DNA from: DATKDF01 sp963752045
Lineage (GTDB): Bacteria; Acidobacteriota; Vicinamibacteria; Vicinamibacterales; SCN-69-37
Direction: 5' to 3'
Assembly (NCBI GenBank): GCA_963752045.1
Contig: CAVVWN010000014.1
Coordinates: forward strand, 892,879 to 956,878
DNA length: 64,000 nucleotides
Part shown: one piece after another, positions 1 through 8,600 of the stretch
Numbering within the stretch: position 1 is the first letter of the stretch
Layout: every line of letters starts with the position of its first letter
The notes under the pieces: generated by a model
The model's database searches: none
The model's input: the letters and a program-made list of their open reading frames with translations, nothing else
Told to the model about the DNA's origin: nothing
Program-made: the position numbers and the translations under genes

Positions 1-288
1 CACAGGCGTCTTCGACGCGAGCATGCGGGTCACGATGTCACGGGTCGAATCGACGAGGCCGCCGGGCGTCCGCAGCGTGAACACCACGAGCGCCGCGCCG
101 GCCTCGTCGGCTCGCTCCATCGTCTGGATCATGTACTCGGCCGACACGGGGTGGATGGCCGAGTCGACCTCGGCCAGGAAGATGACCGGTTGCGACTGCG
201 ACGGTACGGGTAGCGAGGCCGGGAGGATGGCTGCAGCCGGCCCGAGCGCGAGGAACGCGGCGACGAGGAGCCTCACTCCTCCAACCAT
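1..288 (-). CDS. NfeD/ClpP-class membrane serine protease, N-terminal part (cut by window edge)
   Basis: The first 96 codons of a gene that runs off the left edge. After a hydrophobic signal-like segment (residues about 5-25) the protein reads VIFLAEVDSAIHP, then a helix with ERADEAGAALVVFTLRTPGG and LVDSTRDIV. This is the usual start of the NfeD serine-protease domain, where the TPGG loop precedes the catalytic Ser-Lys dyad; both catalytic residues would lie beyond the edge. NfeD proteases cleave membrane-associated substrates, usually with a stomatin partner. ATG at 288 is in frame with a GTG at 276; a G-rich stretch lies just before the ATG. It follows the M1 peptidase gene on the same strand with a 41-bp gap. 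Confidence 0.75.
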   Translation of the reverse strand, partial: MVGGVRLLVAAFLALGPAAAILPASLPVPSQSQPVIFLAEVDSAIHPVSAEYMIQTMERADEAGAALVVFTLRTPGGLVDSTRDIVTRMLASKTPV

Positions 289-329
289 ACCCCCACAGCC
301 GACGAGCGACAACCGAAAGCCGCGCCGAG

Positions 330-2039
330 CTACCGCGCCATCGATTTCAGCACCCAGCCGTCCGGGTCCAGCACGAGGGGCCCGGATGGTCTCGAGTCGA
401 ATCGGAAACGCAGAATGTCTTCGCCAGAGCCTGCCGTTGCGGCCCGACAGATGCGCCCGGGTTCCGCCCCCCAGCAAAGCTGCAACGGGACGCGGAACCG
501 CGGCCACGCGGGCTTCTGCACCTGGCGGATCGTCACGACCATTTCGCCGGCGCCATTCTCGCCGGCAGCCCAGGTTTCCGAAGCGTCGAACACCGGGTAG
601 CCGGGCTGGTAAAACCACTGCGTGAAGAACCACCCAAGGTCGCGGTTCGAAGCGGACTCCATGGCGGAGCGAAAGTCGTCGGTGAGCACAATCGAGCCCG
701 CGTGCGTGCGGTAGTAGGCGCGAATGCCGCGGAAGAACGCCTCGTCACCCAGAAGGCCGCGCAGCATGTGCAGCACCCAGCCGGCCTTCTGGTAGTTGTT
801 CCGGTTCAGGAGCCCGAACAAATCGGTCTCGCCGGAATCGATGATCGACTTGTCGCTGACGTCGGCGTTCAGTACGGTCTGGCGGTCCTCTTCCATGAGC
901 GCGCGAAAAGCGGCCTCGCCATCTGCGGCTTCGAAGAACTGATTGCCGAAGTACGTCGCGAAACCCTCCGACAGCCACAAGTGATGCCAGTCTGCTTCGG
1001 TCACCGCGTCGCCGAACCACTGGTGGGCGATCTCGTGTGAGACAGTGCCTTCGATGTTTGCACCGTTGGCGATGCTGTCCTGGTCATAGAAGATCGCCGA
1101 CGCGTTCTCCATGCCGCCGAAGCGCGTGGCCGACTGCACGTTGGCCAGCTTCTCGAACGGGTAGTCGCCGACCAGGTCGGTGAAGTGATCGACCATCTGC
1201 GCGGCCCGCCTGAACGACGGCACGGCACGGTCCGCGTCTTCCGGGAACATCCACGTCGTGACCTCGATACAGCCATCCGGCCGCGGCGAGGCGGGCGCTC
1301 GACCGCAGGCGGCGAGCCCAACGGTACGGACGTCGAAGGCGGCCGCGCCGACGACCATGTTGTAGGACGAGATTGGCTCGTCGGCCGCCCAGACCCATGT
1401 GCGGCGATCCCCAGGGGGCCCGAGGGCGTCAGCCGGCGTTGCGGTGGGACCGGAGACCAGGCGTCCGTTCGCGACGACGCGCCACGCGGCCGGTGCGTGC
1501 ACCGTGAAGCGCACGGTCGCCTTGTCAGCGGGATGGTCCACGCTCGGCAGCCAGAAGCGCGTGCGATTCGGCCAGTTGTCCACGAACACCGCACGCCGGC
1601 CGTGCACGTTGTCCTTGATGATCAACCCATCGTCTGGTGTGCCGCGATAGGCGATGTGGATTTGAACCTCCGCACCCGGCCGTGCGCGCGGCAGGGCGAC
1701 GCGGACCACGCCATCCCGGTAATCGTACGGCGTCACCTGGCTGTCCACTGTGAGCGACGTGACCTCGAGTCCAGTGAAATCGAGCGGCAGCGTGGTGCCG
1801 GGCACGGTGACGACGACGGCGATGGAGACGCGGCCTTCGACAGTGGTCGTCCGCTCGCCGAGGCCCATTTCGATGTCGTAGTGGCGGACGTCGATGCCGG
1901 GTGCGTAAGGCCCCGGGGGCGGTGCGGCACCGGCCTTGATCGGCGCCGGTTCCTGAGCGGCGCCGGCGAACGTGACCGACGCGGCGACGAGGGCGGCGAT
2001 TGCGCCGGTCCGGAAGATGGGCCTGAGCGGAGTGGGCAT
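330..2039 (-). CDS. Secreted M1-family zinc metallopeptidase
   Basis: A 569-residue gluzincin aminopeptidase. It starts with a signal peptide (about residues 1-27), then the beta-sandwich N-terminal domain of M1 enzymes, a GGMEN substrate-binding motif (about 308-312), the zinc motif HEIAH (335-339) and the third ligand Glu in WLSEGFATYFG (about 358). The known reaction is removal of N-terminal residues from peptides, here most likely in the periplasm or outside. The frame stays open to 2186, but that would overlap the upstream Uma2 gene and put 49 residues before the signal peptide, so ATG 2039 was chosen. All catalytic residues are present. It sits 14 bp after the Uma2 stop, so cotranscription is possible. 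Confidence 0.9.
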   Translation of the reverse strand: MPTPLRPIFRTGAIAALVAASVTFAGAAQEPAPIKAGAAPPPGPYAPGIDVRHYDIEMGLGERTTTVEGRVSIAVVVTVPGTTLPLDFTGLEVTSLTVDSQVTPYDYRDGVVRVALPRARPGAEVQIHIAYRGTPDDGLIIKDNVHGRRAVFVDNWPNRTRFWLPSVDHPADKATVRFTVHAPAAWRVVANGRLVSGPTATPADALGPPGDRRTWVWAADEPISSYNMVVGAAAFDVRTVGLAACGRAPASPRPDGCIEVTTWMFPEDADRAVPSFRRAAQMVDHFTDLVGDYPFEKLANVQSATRFGGMENASAIFYDQDSIANGANIEGTVSHEIAHQWFGDAVTEADWHHLWLSEGFATYFGNQFFEAADGEAAFRALMEEDRQTVLNADVSDKSIIDSGETDLFGLLNRNNYQKAGWVLHMLRGLLGDEAFFRGIRAYYRTHAGSIVLTDDFRSAMESASNRDLGWFFTQWFYQPGYPVFDASETWAAGENGAGEMVVTIRQVQKPAWPRFRVPLQLCWGAEPGRICRAATAGSGEDILRFRFDSRPSGPLVLDPDGWVLKSMAR

Positions 2040-2053
2040 GCCGGGCCTGTGGC

Positions 2054-2617
2054 CTACGGCCACGGAAAGAGCGAGTCTACCTGGGACGAGAATCCGGGGA
2101 GCACCCGGGAATCGAACCGCTTCCCGCGACCCGCCAGGATCGGGTCGTGGTACCGACCGCGCTCGATCGTTCGTACCTCGATGCATTCCCGGCCCGGATC
2201 CAGAATCCAGTATTCCGGCACGCCGAACCGCTCGAACATGCGCAGCTTTCGCCCACGGTCGTTCGTCGCCGTGCTGGGTGAGATCACCTCGACAGCGACG
2301 TCCGGGGGCTCCTCAATCGGCGCATCCAACTCGACAACGCGCCGCCGCGCCGCGGTGAAGACGACGATGTCCGGCTGCAGCACGTTCGTGCTGTTGAACA
2401 CGATGTCGATGGGTGACACCAGGACGAGGCCGCCGTGGCTCGACACGTACGCCCGGAGCCTGTCCTGAAGCTCGAGCATGGCCAGCTGATGGCGCGGAAG
2501 CGGAGCGGGGACCACGGACACCTCGCCGTCGTACAGCTCGTAACGGCGCCCGTCGTCCGGCCAGGTTGCCAGCTCCGCGTACGTGACCTTTGGACGTGAA
2601 GTCAGCACGGGGGCCAT
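2054..2617 (-). CDS. Uma2-family endonuclease (DUF820)
   Basis: A 187-residue PD-(D/E)XK-fold protein of the Uma2 family. Family landmarks seen: RRYELYDGEV near residue 25, the acidic strand QPDIVVF (about 82-88), AVEVISPST (about 109-117) followed by RGRKLRMFERFGVPEYWILDP. The Asp and Glu of these strands are the expected metal ligands. The biological role of the family is poorly known; predicted nuclease activity is inference from fold. A second Uma2 gene of equal length lies at 32125-32688. ATG 2617 is taken as start; nothing better is visible upstream. Confidence 0.85.
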   Translation of the reverse strand: MAPVLTSRPKVTYAELATWPDDGRRYELYDGEVSVVPAPLPRHQLAMLELQDRLRAYVSSHGGLVLVSPIDIVFNSTNVLQPDIVVFTAARRRVVELDAPIEEPPDVAVEVISPSTATNDRGRKLRMFERFGVPEYWILDPGRECIEVRTIERGRYHDPILAGRGKRFDSRVLPGFSSQVDSLFPWP

Positions 2618-2775
2618 CGTAGCATCGTCCGATCACCCTAATCTGCGAACACCGTGCCAGTGCGTTGGAGCCTGTTCCCTGAGCTTGAGTCGACCGGGAG
2701 GGCGTCGAATAGCAAGAAGCGAACGGCTTCCCCGGCTCCCACGTCGCAGTTCCTGCACTCCTTGACGGCCATGCG

Positions 2776-4635
2776 TCACCCGATCGCGTCGAGCTTCGGC
2801 GGCTTCACCAGGTGGAACCCGGCGGCGTCCTGATACGCCTTGCCCAACGCGATGAGCGCGGCTTCGCCGAACGGCCGCGCGAAAAGCGTGACGTTGGTGG
2901 GCTGTCCGTTCGACGCGAAGCCGTTCGGCAGGTTGAGTGCGGGATAGCACGCCAGGTTGGCCATCGTCGAATGGCGCTGCGCGGGGTTGCCGCCACCACC
3001 GCCAGGGCCGCCACGGCCGCGGCCACCGCCGGCCCCCCGACCCGCAACTTCACCGCCACGGCCCACGACTTCACCTCGCCCGCGCCCCGCCGCCCCGCCG
3101 GCGCCACGTCCACCGCCGCGGCCGCGCCCGGCTCCGCTCGGCGTGCCGCCCGTGTTGTTCGACGCGACGATGTAGGCGTCGAGGCCACGGGTGGCTTCTT
3201 CGAGTCGCATCATCATCATCATCCGGACGCGCTGGCTCTGCAGGTACTCGACCGCGGGCGTGAGCCAGGCGCTCGCGCGTCCCACGCCGCGCGAGCCCGT
3301 CATGCGGCCGGCCCGGCGCATGTGGTCGAAGAAGGCGGCCGACTCGACGCCGAGCGAGCTGAGGTTCGTCTCGAACTCCGGGACGGCGAGCGGCACGAAC
3401 GCCGACACGCCCATCGCGCGAAACGCGTCGAGCGTCTTCGCCGCATTCGCTTTCGCGTCGTCGTTTGTGAGGCCATCGAACGATTCCTGGATGATGCCCA
3501 CGCGGAGCCTGCGGATGTCGAGCCCGGCGTCCCAGTTGAACGGCGCGTCGGACACGCTCATGTCGCGGCCGTCCGGCTTCGCGATGGCCGCCATGACGAG
3601 CGCGCAGTCCTCGGCGTAACGGCAGATCGGGCCGAGCCGGTCCTGCGTCCAGGAGAGCGCCATGCAGCCGTGCCGGCTGATGCGCCCGAACGTCGGCCGC
3701 AGGCCGGCCAGCCCGCATCGGGCCGACGGGCTGAGGATGGACCCGCTCGTTTCGGTGCCGATGGCAAAGCCGACGCAGCCGGCCGCGGTCGCCGACGAGG
3801 GCCCTGCCGACGACCCACTCGACCCGACTTCAGGATCCCAGGGGCTCTTCGTCTGCCCGCCGAACCAGTTGTCGCCCGAGGCCAACTCACCGGTGGTGAG
3901 CTTGGCAATCAGCACGGCGCCGGCCTCGCGGAGCATTTCGACGACACTTGCGTCGTAGTCGAGCACCTGCGTCTTGAGCGGTTCGGTACCCCACGTCGTC
4001 GGATAGCCCTTGACGGCGATGATGTCCTTCGCTCCCCAGGGGATGCCGTGGAGCGGCCCGCGATAGCGGCCGGCGGCGATCTCGCGGTCGGCCTCGGCGG
4101 CCTGCGCCAGGCCCACTTCGTCCATGAACGTCACGACGTTGTTGAGCGCGCCGTTGTAGCGGTGCAGGCGGTCGATGTACATCCGCGTCAGCTCGACCGC
4201 CGACACGCGCCGCGTGCGAACGAGCTCGGCGAGGTGACGCACCGGCCAGAAGGCGACGTCTTCCAGATTCGACGGGCGCTGCACGCCCGGCGCGCGGCTC
4301 ATGCGGAACGGTCTGGCGGTCTTGTCGACCTCGATGCCCGGCACGATCGAGCTGAAGTGGAACGGCGGCGAGACGTCGTTGGGAATCTCGAGCTGCCGGA
4401 TCGCCTCGAAGCGCGCGAGGTTCTGGTTCGCGCCGTTGACCATCGCCTCGGCCTCCTGGTCGGTGGCCTCGATGCCGGCAAGCCGGAGCGCGTCCCGCAC
4501 CATGGCCAGCGTCAGGCGCTCGGCATTGGCGTCCTGCATGCGCGCCCAGAGCACGCCGGGCACGAGGGTCGAGCCGAGCCCGACCGTGGCGAAGTGGGTC
4601 ATGAACCGGCGACGGGTTTCGTCGAGTGTCGGCAT
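2776..4635 (-). CDS. Tat-exported amidase-signature enzyme with Gly/Arg-rich insert
   Basis: A 619-residue amidase-signature hydrolase. The N-terminus has a twin-arginine signal (TRRRFMTHF, then a hydrophobic stretch), so it is probably folded in the cytoplasm and exported by Tat. The Ser-cisSer-Lys triad is present: K203 in GAKDI, S275 in GSSGSSAG, S299 in GTETSGSI. Substrates are amides; which one cannot be read from sequence. Odd: between the conserved core and the C-terminal ALNLPNGF segment lies a low-complexity Gly/Arg-rich stretch of about 60 residues (about 491-550; DNA about 2985-3165). AGGAGG precedes ATG 4635 by 10 bases, which supports the start. No cysteine or metal-binding extension is seen. 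Confidence 0.9.
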   Translation of the reverse strand: MPTLDETRRRFMTHFATVGLGSTLVPGVLWARMQDANAERLTLAMVRDALRLAGIEATDQEAEAMVNGANQNLARFEAIRQLEIPNDVSPPFHFSSIVPGIEVDKTARPFRMSRAPGVQRPSNLEDVAFWPVRHLAELVRTRRVSAVELTRMYIDRLHRYNGALNNVVTFMDEVGLAQAAEADREIAAGRYRGPLHGIPWGAKDIIAVKGYPTTWGTEPLKTQVLDYDASVVEMLREAGAVLIAKLTTGELASGDNWFGGQTKSPWDPEVGSSGSSAGPSSATAAGCVGFAIGTETSGSILSPSARCGLAGLRPTFGRISRHGCMALSWTQDRLGPICRYAEDCALVMAAIAKPDGRDMSVSDAPFNWDAGLDIRRLRVGIIQESFDGLTNDDAKANAAKTLDAFRAMGVSAFVPLAVPEFETNLSSLGVESAAFFDHMRRAGRMTGSRGVGRASAWLTPAVEYLQSQRVRMMMMMRLEEATRGLDAYIVASNNTGGTPSGAGRGRGGGRGAGGAAGRGRGEVVGRGGEVAGRGAGGGRGRGGPGGGGGNPAQRHSTMANLACYPALNLPNGFASNGQPTNVTLFARPFGEAALIALGKAYQDAAGFHLVKPPKLDAIG

Positions 4636-4687
4636 GGGACGCGCGCCTCCTCGTATCCGTGTGTGGAAACGAGGGCATTCTACGGGA

Positions 4688-4849
4688 TCAGAAGCTCATG
4701 CGCAGACCGAGGTCGGCCGGCCGGGTCGCGACCAGCGGCGCAAGGTGCAACCCGACGAGATTGAGGTTGCCGTCCTCGAGCGACGTCCGCAGGCCGAAGT
4801 CGGCGAGCACGGCGAGGCCCACCCGCAGGCGCCGCAACGGTGACTTGAA
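4688..4849 (-). pseudogene. Orphan C-terminal fragment, beta-barrel-like tail
   Basis: On the minus strand, about 50 codons give amphipathic, strand-like sequence (VGLAVLADFGLRTSLEDG, then LNLVGLHLAPLVATRPADLG) ending in Phe, as outer-membrane barrels often do. No start codon or upstream domain belongs to it; the frame further upstream is unrelated low-complexity sequence. It looks like the 3' end of a gene whose rest is gone. The family is not recognised. Confidence 0.3.
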
Positions 4850-4938
4850 GCGAGAGCGGCGAGCTGATGGTAGTCCTGCAGTTGCGATGGACGATGCAGT
4901 AAGGCGCCCGGAGGCTGACGGGACGACCCCTGGCGTCC

Positions 4939-5346
4939 TTACGACGATCCCCCGAGGATCAGCTGCGTCAGCGCGGGCACGCGCCCGAGCAACCGCGCGT
5001 AGAGCGCGAGCTGGCCGCGATGGTACTCCTCGTGCGCCACGCCGTGGCTCATCCATGACAGGCGCGTGGCCGGCTCGCCGTTGAACTGCGTGATCTGCTG
5101 CAGCATCAGCATCTCGCCGGCATCTCTGAGCTTCGCGACGCCGTCTTCGAGCGTGCCGCCGAGCAGGTTGAGGAGCGTCGCCTTGTCCTGACCCTGGTCG
5201 AGGTCGCTGGCGTACTCCTTGAGGAACTCCGGGTACGACTGTCGCGTGAAGTTACCGCCAGGGTGGCTGAGCTCGCCGGCCATCACCCTGCTGGCTTCGA
5301 CGATGTGCCTGGCCAGCTCGGCGACCGAGCGTGTTTCGGGTGCCGG
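4939..5346 (-). pseudogene. 5'-truncated DinB-family protein, second copy of the gene at 16.4-16.9 kb
   Basis: Codes for the last roughly 130 residues of a DinB/YfiT-fold protein nearly identical to the intact gene at 16388-16894: ETRSVAELARHIVEAS, GGNFTRQSYPEFLKEY, HGVAHEEYHRGQLALYARL. The first about 38 codons are missing; sequence identity stops abruptly near 5342 and the upstream DNA belongs to another gene. The conserved His residues of the metal-binding three-His site appear kept, but without the first helix the protein is unlikely to fold. The frame can be extended to 5568 only through unrelated sequence. Confidence 0.8.
4956..5342. repeat. 387-bp direct repeat, copy 1 (copy 2 at 16399-16785)
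   Basis: The two copies align without gaps at an offset of 11443 bp and differ at only scattered bases, mostly synonymous DinB codons. Copy 2 lies inside an intact gene, copy 1 in debris, so copy 1 is the derived one. The high identity suggests recent duplication, or an assembly join. Confidence 0.85.
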
Positions 5347-5580
5347 CCATGGCCGGAGAACTCGGCCGCGTGCTTCTGTGTCGAATCGTGCGCCCCGAAG
5401 ACAGCGATCTGCGCGCCGATGGCATGAACGGCATAGAGTTGCGCGAAGATGCCGAGCGCGGCCGTGCCCATCTGTCCCGCGATGAGGAAGGTGGTGGCTG
5501 CTCCGACGCCGACCGTGACACCCAGCGCGGCGTAGTTCCAAGCCGCATCTGCCGCCAGCCGGCCACAAACAGCCGCGACG
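5347..5580 (-). pseudogene. 5' fragment of a probable polysaccharide flippase, joined to the DinB copy
   Basis: Directly upstream of the truncated DinB copy, a different minus-strand frame reads AADAAWNYAALGVTVGVG, then TTFLIAGQMGTAALGIFAQL, then YAVHAIGAQIAVFGAHDSTQ. This has the hydrophobic pattern and the G-LGIFAQL turn of the first two membrane helices of oligosaccharide flippases (Wzx-like, MATE-like fold). It stops where the DinB homology begins. Family assignment is by pattern only and is tentative; that a membrane-protein start has been fused to a DinB tail is clearer. Confidence 0.4.
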
Positions 5581-5604
5581 GAGCCGCCAGGCGGGCAGCG
5601 CGAG

Positions 5605-8600
5605 CTACAGAATGACCCTCACGTCGTGCACCCGGCCGTCATCCACGAGGGGAATGGCCAGGTGGTCGGTGGCCACCCCATCGAGCGTCGCCTCGCGCAC
5701 GCCGCGGCACCGCCGATCCGGGTTCGTCACCGTGATGTCGTACCGCGTCCCGCCAAACCGCCAGGCGATCTGATACTCGGGCCACGCCGACGGGATGCAG
5801 GGATCGACGGCGAAGGTGGTTCCGGCGCGGCGCAGGCCGAGAATGCTCTCGACACCAGCGCGATACATCCAGCCGGCCGACCCGGTGTACCAGCTCCAGC
5901 CCCCGCGGCCCCGATGGGCCGGATGACTGGTGACATCGCCGGCCAGGACGTACGGCTCGATCCGATAGCGGGCCGCATCGGCCGCGTGCCGCGCGTGATT
6001 CACGGGGTTGAGCATGTGAAACACTTCGGCCGCCTCGTCGCCGCTTCCCAGACGGGCCAAGGCCATGACGATCCACGCGGCGGCGTGCGTGTACTGACCG
6101 CCATTTTCGCGGACCCCCGGCGGATAACCCTTGATGTAACCCGGCTCCTGCGCCGACCAGTCGAATGGTGGATGGAGCAGCAGCACGACCTGCGCCCCGC
6201 GGGACAGCAGGAAGGTCCGCACGCCGTCCATCGCCCGCTCGGCCAGCCGCTGCGGAGCCGCACCAGACAGCACGGCCCACGACTGCGCGATCGAGTCGAT
6301 CCGGCACTCGTCGTTCTGTGCCGAGCCGAGCGGCGTGCCATCGTCGTAGTACCCGCGGCGGTACCACTCGCCGTCCCAGGCGTGGCCGAGCGCAGCCGCG
6401 AGGCGCACGGCCTCCTGGCGGTACCGATCGCCGCGGTCGCCGCTGCCGCGTCCGTCGCAGATGGGCGCAAACGCCGTCAGCACTGAATACAGGAAGAACC
6501 CGAGCCACGTGCTCTCGCCTCGACCCTCGATGCCCACGCGGTTCATGCCGTCATTCCAGTCGCCGCTGCCGAAGAGCGGCAGCCCATGGGAGCCAGCCGT
6601 CAGGCCTTTGTCGACCGCGCGGACACAGTGCTCGAACAGCGTGCCCTCCTCGGCGGATACCACGGGCTGCCCGTAGGCCTCCTGCTCGCCTGGCTGCAGC
6701 GGGGGCCCGTCGAGAAACGGGATGCGCTCGTCCAGCACGCCGGTGTCGCCCGTCGCGGCGACGTACTCCGCGACGACGAACGGCAGCCACAGCAGGTCGT
6801 CCGAGCAGCGCGATCGCAGTCCACGGCCGCTCGGCTCGTGCCACCAGTGCTGAACGTCTCCTTCCCGGAACTGCCGGCCGGCGGCTCTGAGAACGTGCGC
6901 GCGCGCCAGGTCGGGACGGGCAAAAGACAGCGCCATGACGTCCTGCAGTTGATCGCGAAACCCGTACGCGCCACCCGGCTGGTAGTACCCGCCCCGCGCC
7001 CACAGTCGACAGCTCACCGTCTGATAGAGCAGCCACCGGTTCACCAGGATGTCGAAGGAATCGTCGGGCGTGCGCACCTCGATAGCGTCCGAGCGTCCTG
7101 TTCCAGCCGGTCTCCACCTTTTCCAACGCGACGGCGGCGGCCTCAACCCGGCCATGGCGCCGAATCAACTCCCGCGCCGCCTCCTCGCCCGCAGCCTGAC
7201 CAAGCAGCAACACGACGCTGTGTGAATCGCCCGGGGCGAGTGCCACCTCCACATGAAGGACCGCACAGGGGTCGAGTCCCGCACCGAAGCGAGCCGGAAG
7301 CTCCGGGGCCTGCATCCCCTCCGGCATCGACAGCGTGCCGCCGCGCCCGATGAACAGTCCTCGATCGCCGGTCGCGGAGCGCACAGGGTCGCTCACGTGG
7401 GCGAATGCGACCCGGTCCGCGAACTCCGTGTTGTAGGCGTTGGTCGCGAAGATGGCTCCCGTGGCCTCGTCGAGCCGGGTCGTCACGTGGACGCCCTGGT
7501 CTTCGCGGGGCGGACCGAGCACCCAGTCGTTGTAGGCCACGAGACTGAGGCGCCTCGACGCCGGTCCCGCGTTGACGAGCGTCAGGATCGAGAACTTCAC
7601 GGCATCGGACGCGTCGACGAACACCTCGAGGTCGTGCTCGATGCCGCGGTGGGCGCGGCTGAAGCGCGTGACGCCGGCCGAATGGCGGATGACGGTGCGG
7701 CCGCTCGTCCGGTCGCGCCGGACCGGTCCGGGCGTCGGGGACCAGATTTCGCCAGACTCGTCGTCTCGAATGAACCACGCTTCGGCCGTCGGATCGGCCA
7801 CCGGGTCGTTGGCGAACGAGCGTCAGGCGGTTCTCGCGGCTGTTCTCCGCCCATGTGTGCGACGAGCCCGAGGCGGTCACGATCGTGCCGAAGCCGGGGT
7901 TGGTGATGACGTTCGCCCACGGGGCCGGCGTCTCCTCTTCGCCTTCGAGGACGATGACATAGGCGCGCCCGTCTTCGGCAAAGCCTCCCAGGTCGTTGGA
8001 GAGCGTGAGCGGGGGCACCGAAGCCGGCTCGTCGATCGGCGGCGGGTCTGGCCTGCCGGCGCCCGGCGGCCGCACCCCTGCTTCGAGTGGCAGCAGCGGC
8101 AGCGCCTCCGCGTACGGTCGATCGAGCTGCAGACGCAGGTCGCCGCGGTCGCCGCCCAGGATGGCGCGCGCGACGCTTTGCAGGAGTGTGCGCTCGGCGC
8201 TGGTGATGTCGATCGCCGCGCAAGAGATAGGCGCCAGCCGCCCGCTGCCGCCAGGCCCTCCACGGGCCCGCGTCGAGCAGCGAGGTGAGGTGCGTCTGCG
8301 TATCAGCCAGGTAACCGGCTGGTTGCTCGTTGATGATGACCACGTCGGCGCGAAGCCCTTTCAGGCGCCAGTACTCCTGCGCCTGCAGGACCTGCCGGAC
8401 GAGCGGCAACGCGTTGGCGCCGACGACGTGGACGAGCAGGATCGGCAGATCGCCCGAGATGCTGTGCCGCCAGAGTCCGGGCTGACCGAGATGGTTCGCT
8501 GCGAGCACTTCTCGAGGCGCGCGGAGCGATCCGTCGAGACCGAGCACGCGCGACGCCAGCCGCTCGAAGAGCAGCGCATCGTCGCTGGAGATGGCCAGGT

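Noticed and set aside
23..625. Plus-strand frame at the left edge
   Set aside because: The minus strand here codes NfeD and the end of the M1 peptidase with clear family motifs.
2812..4764. Long plus-strand open frame (650 codons) across the amidase
   Set aside because: Antisense shadow of a well-conserved gene in high-GC DNA; its product is Arg/Ala/His-rich with no recognisable domain.
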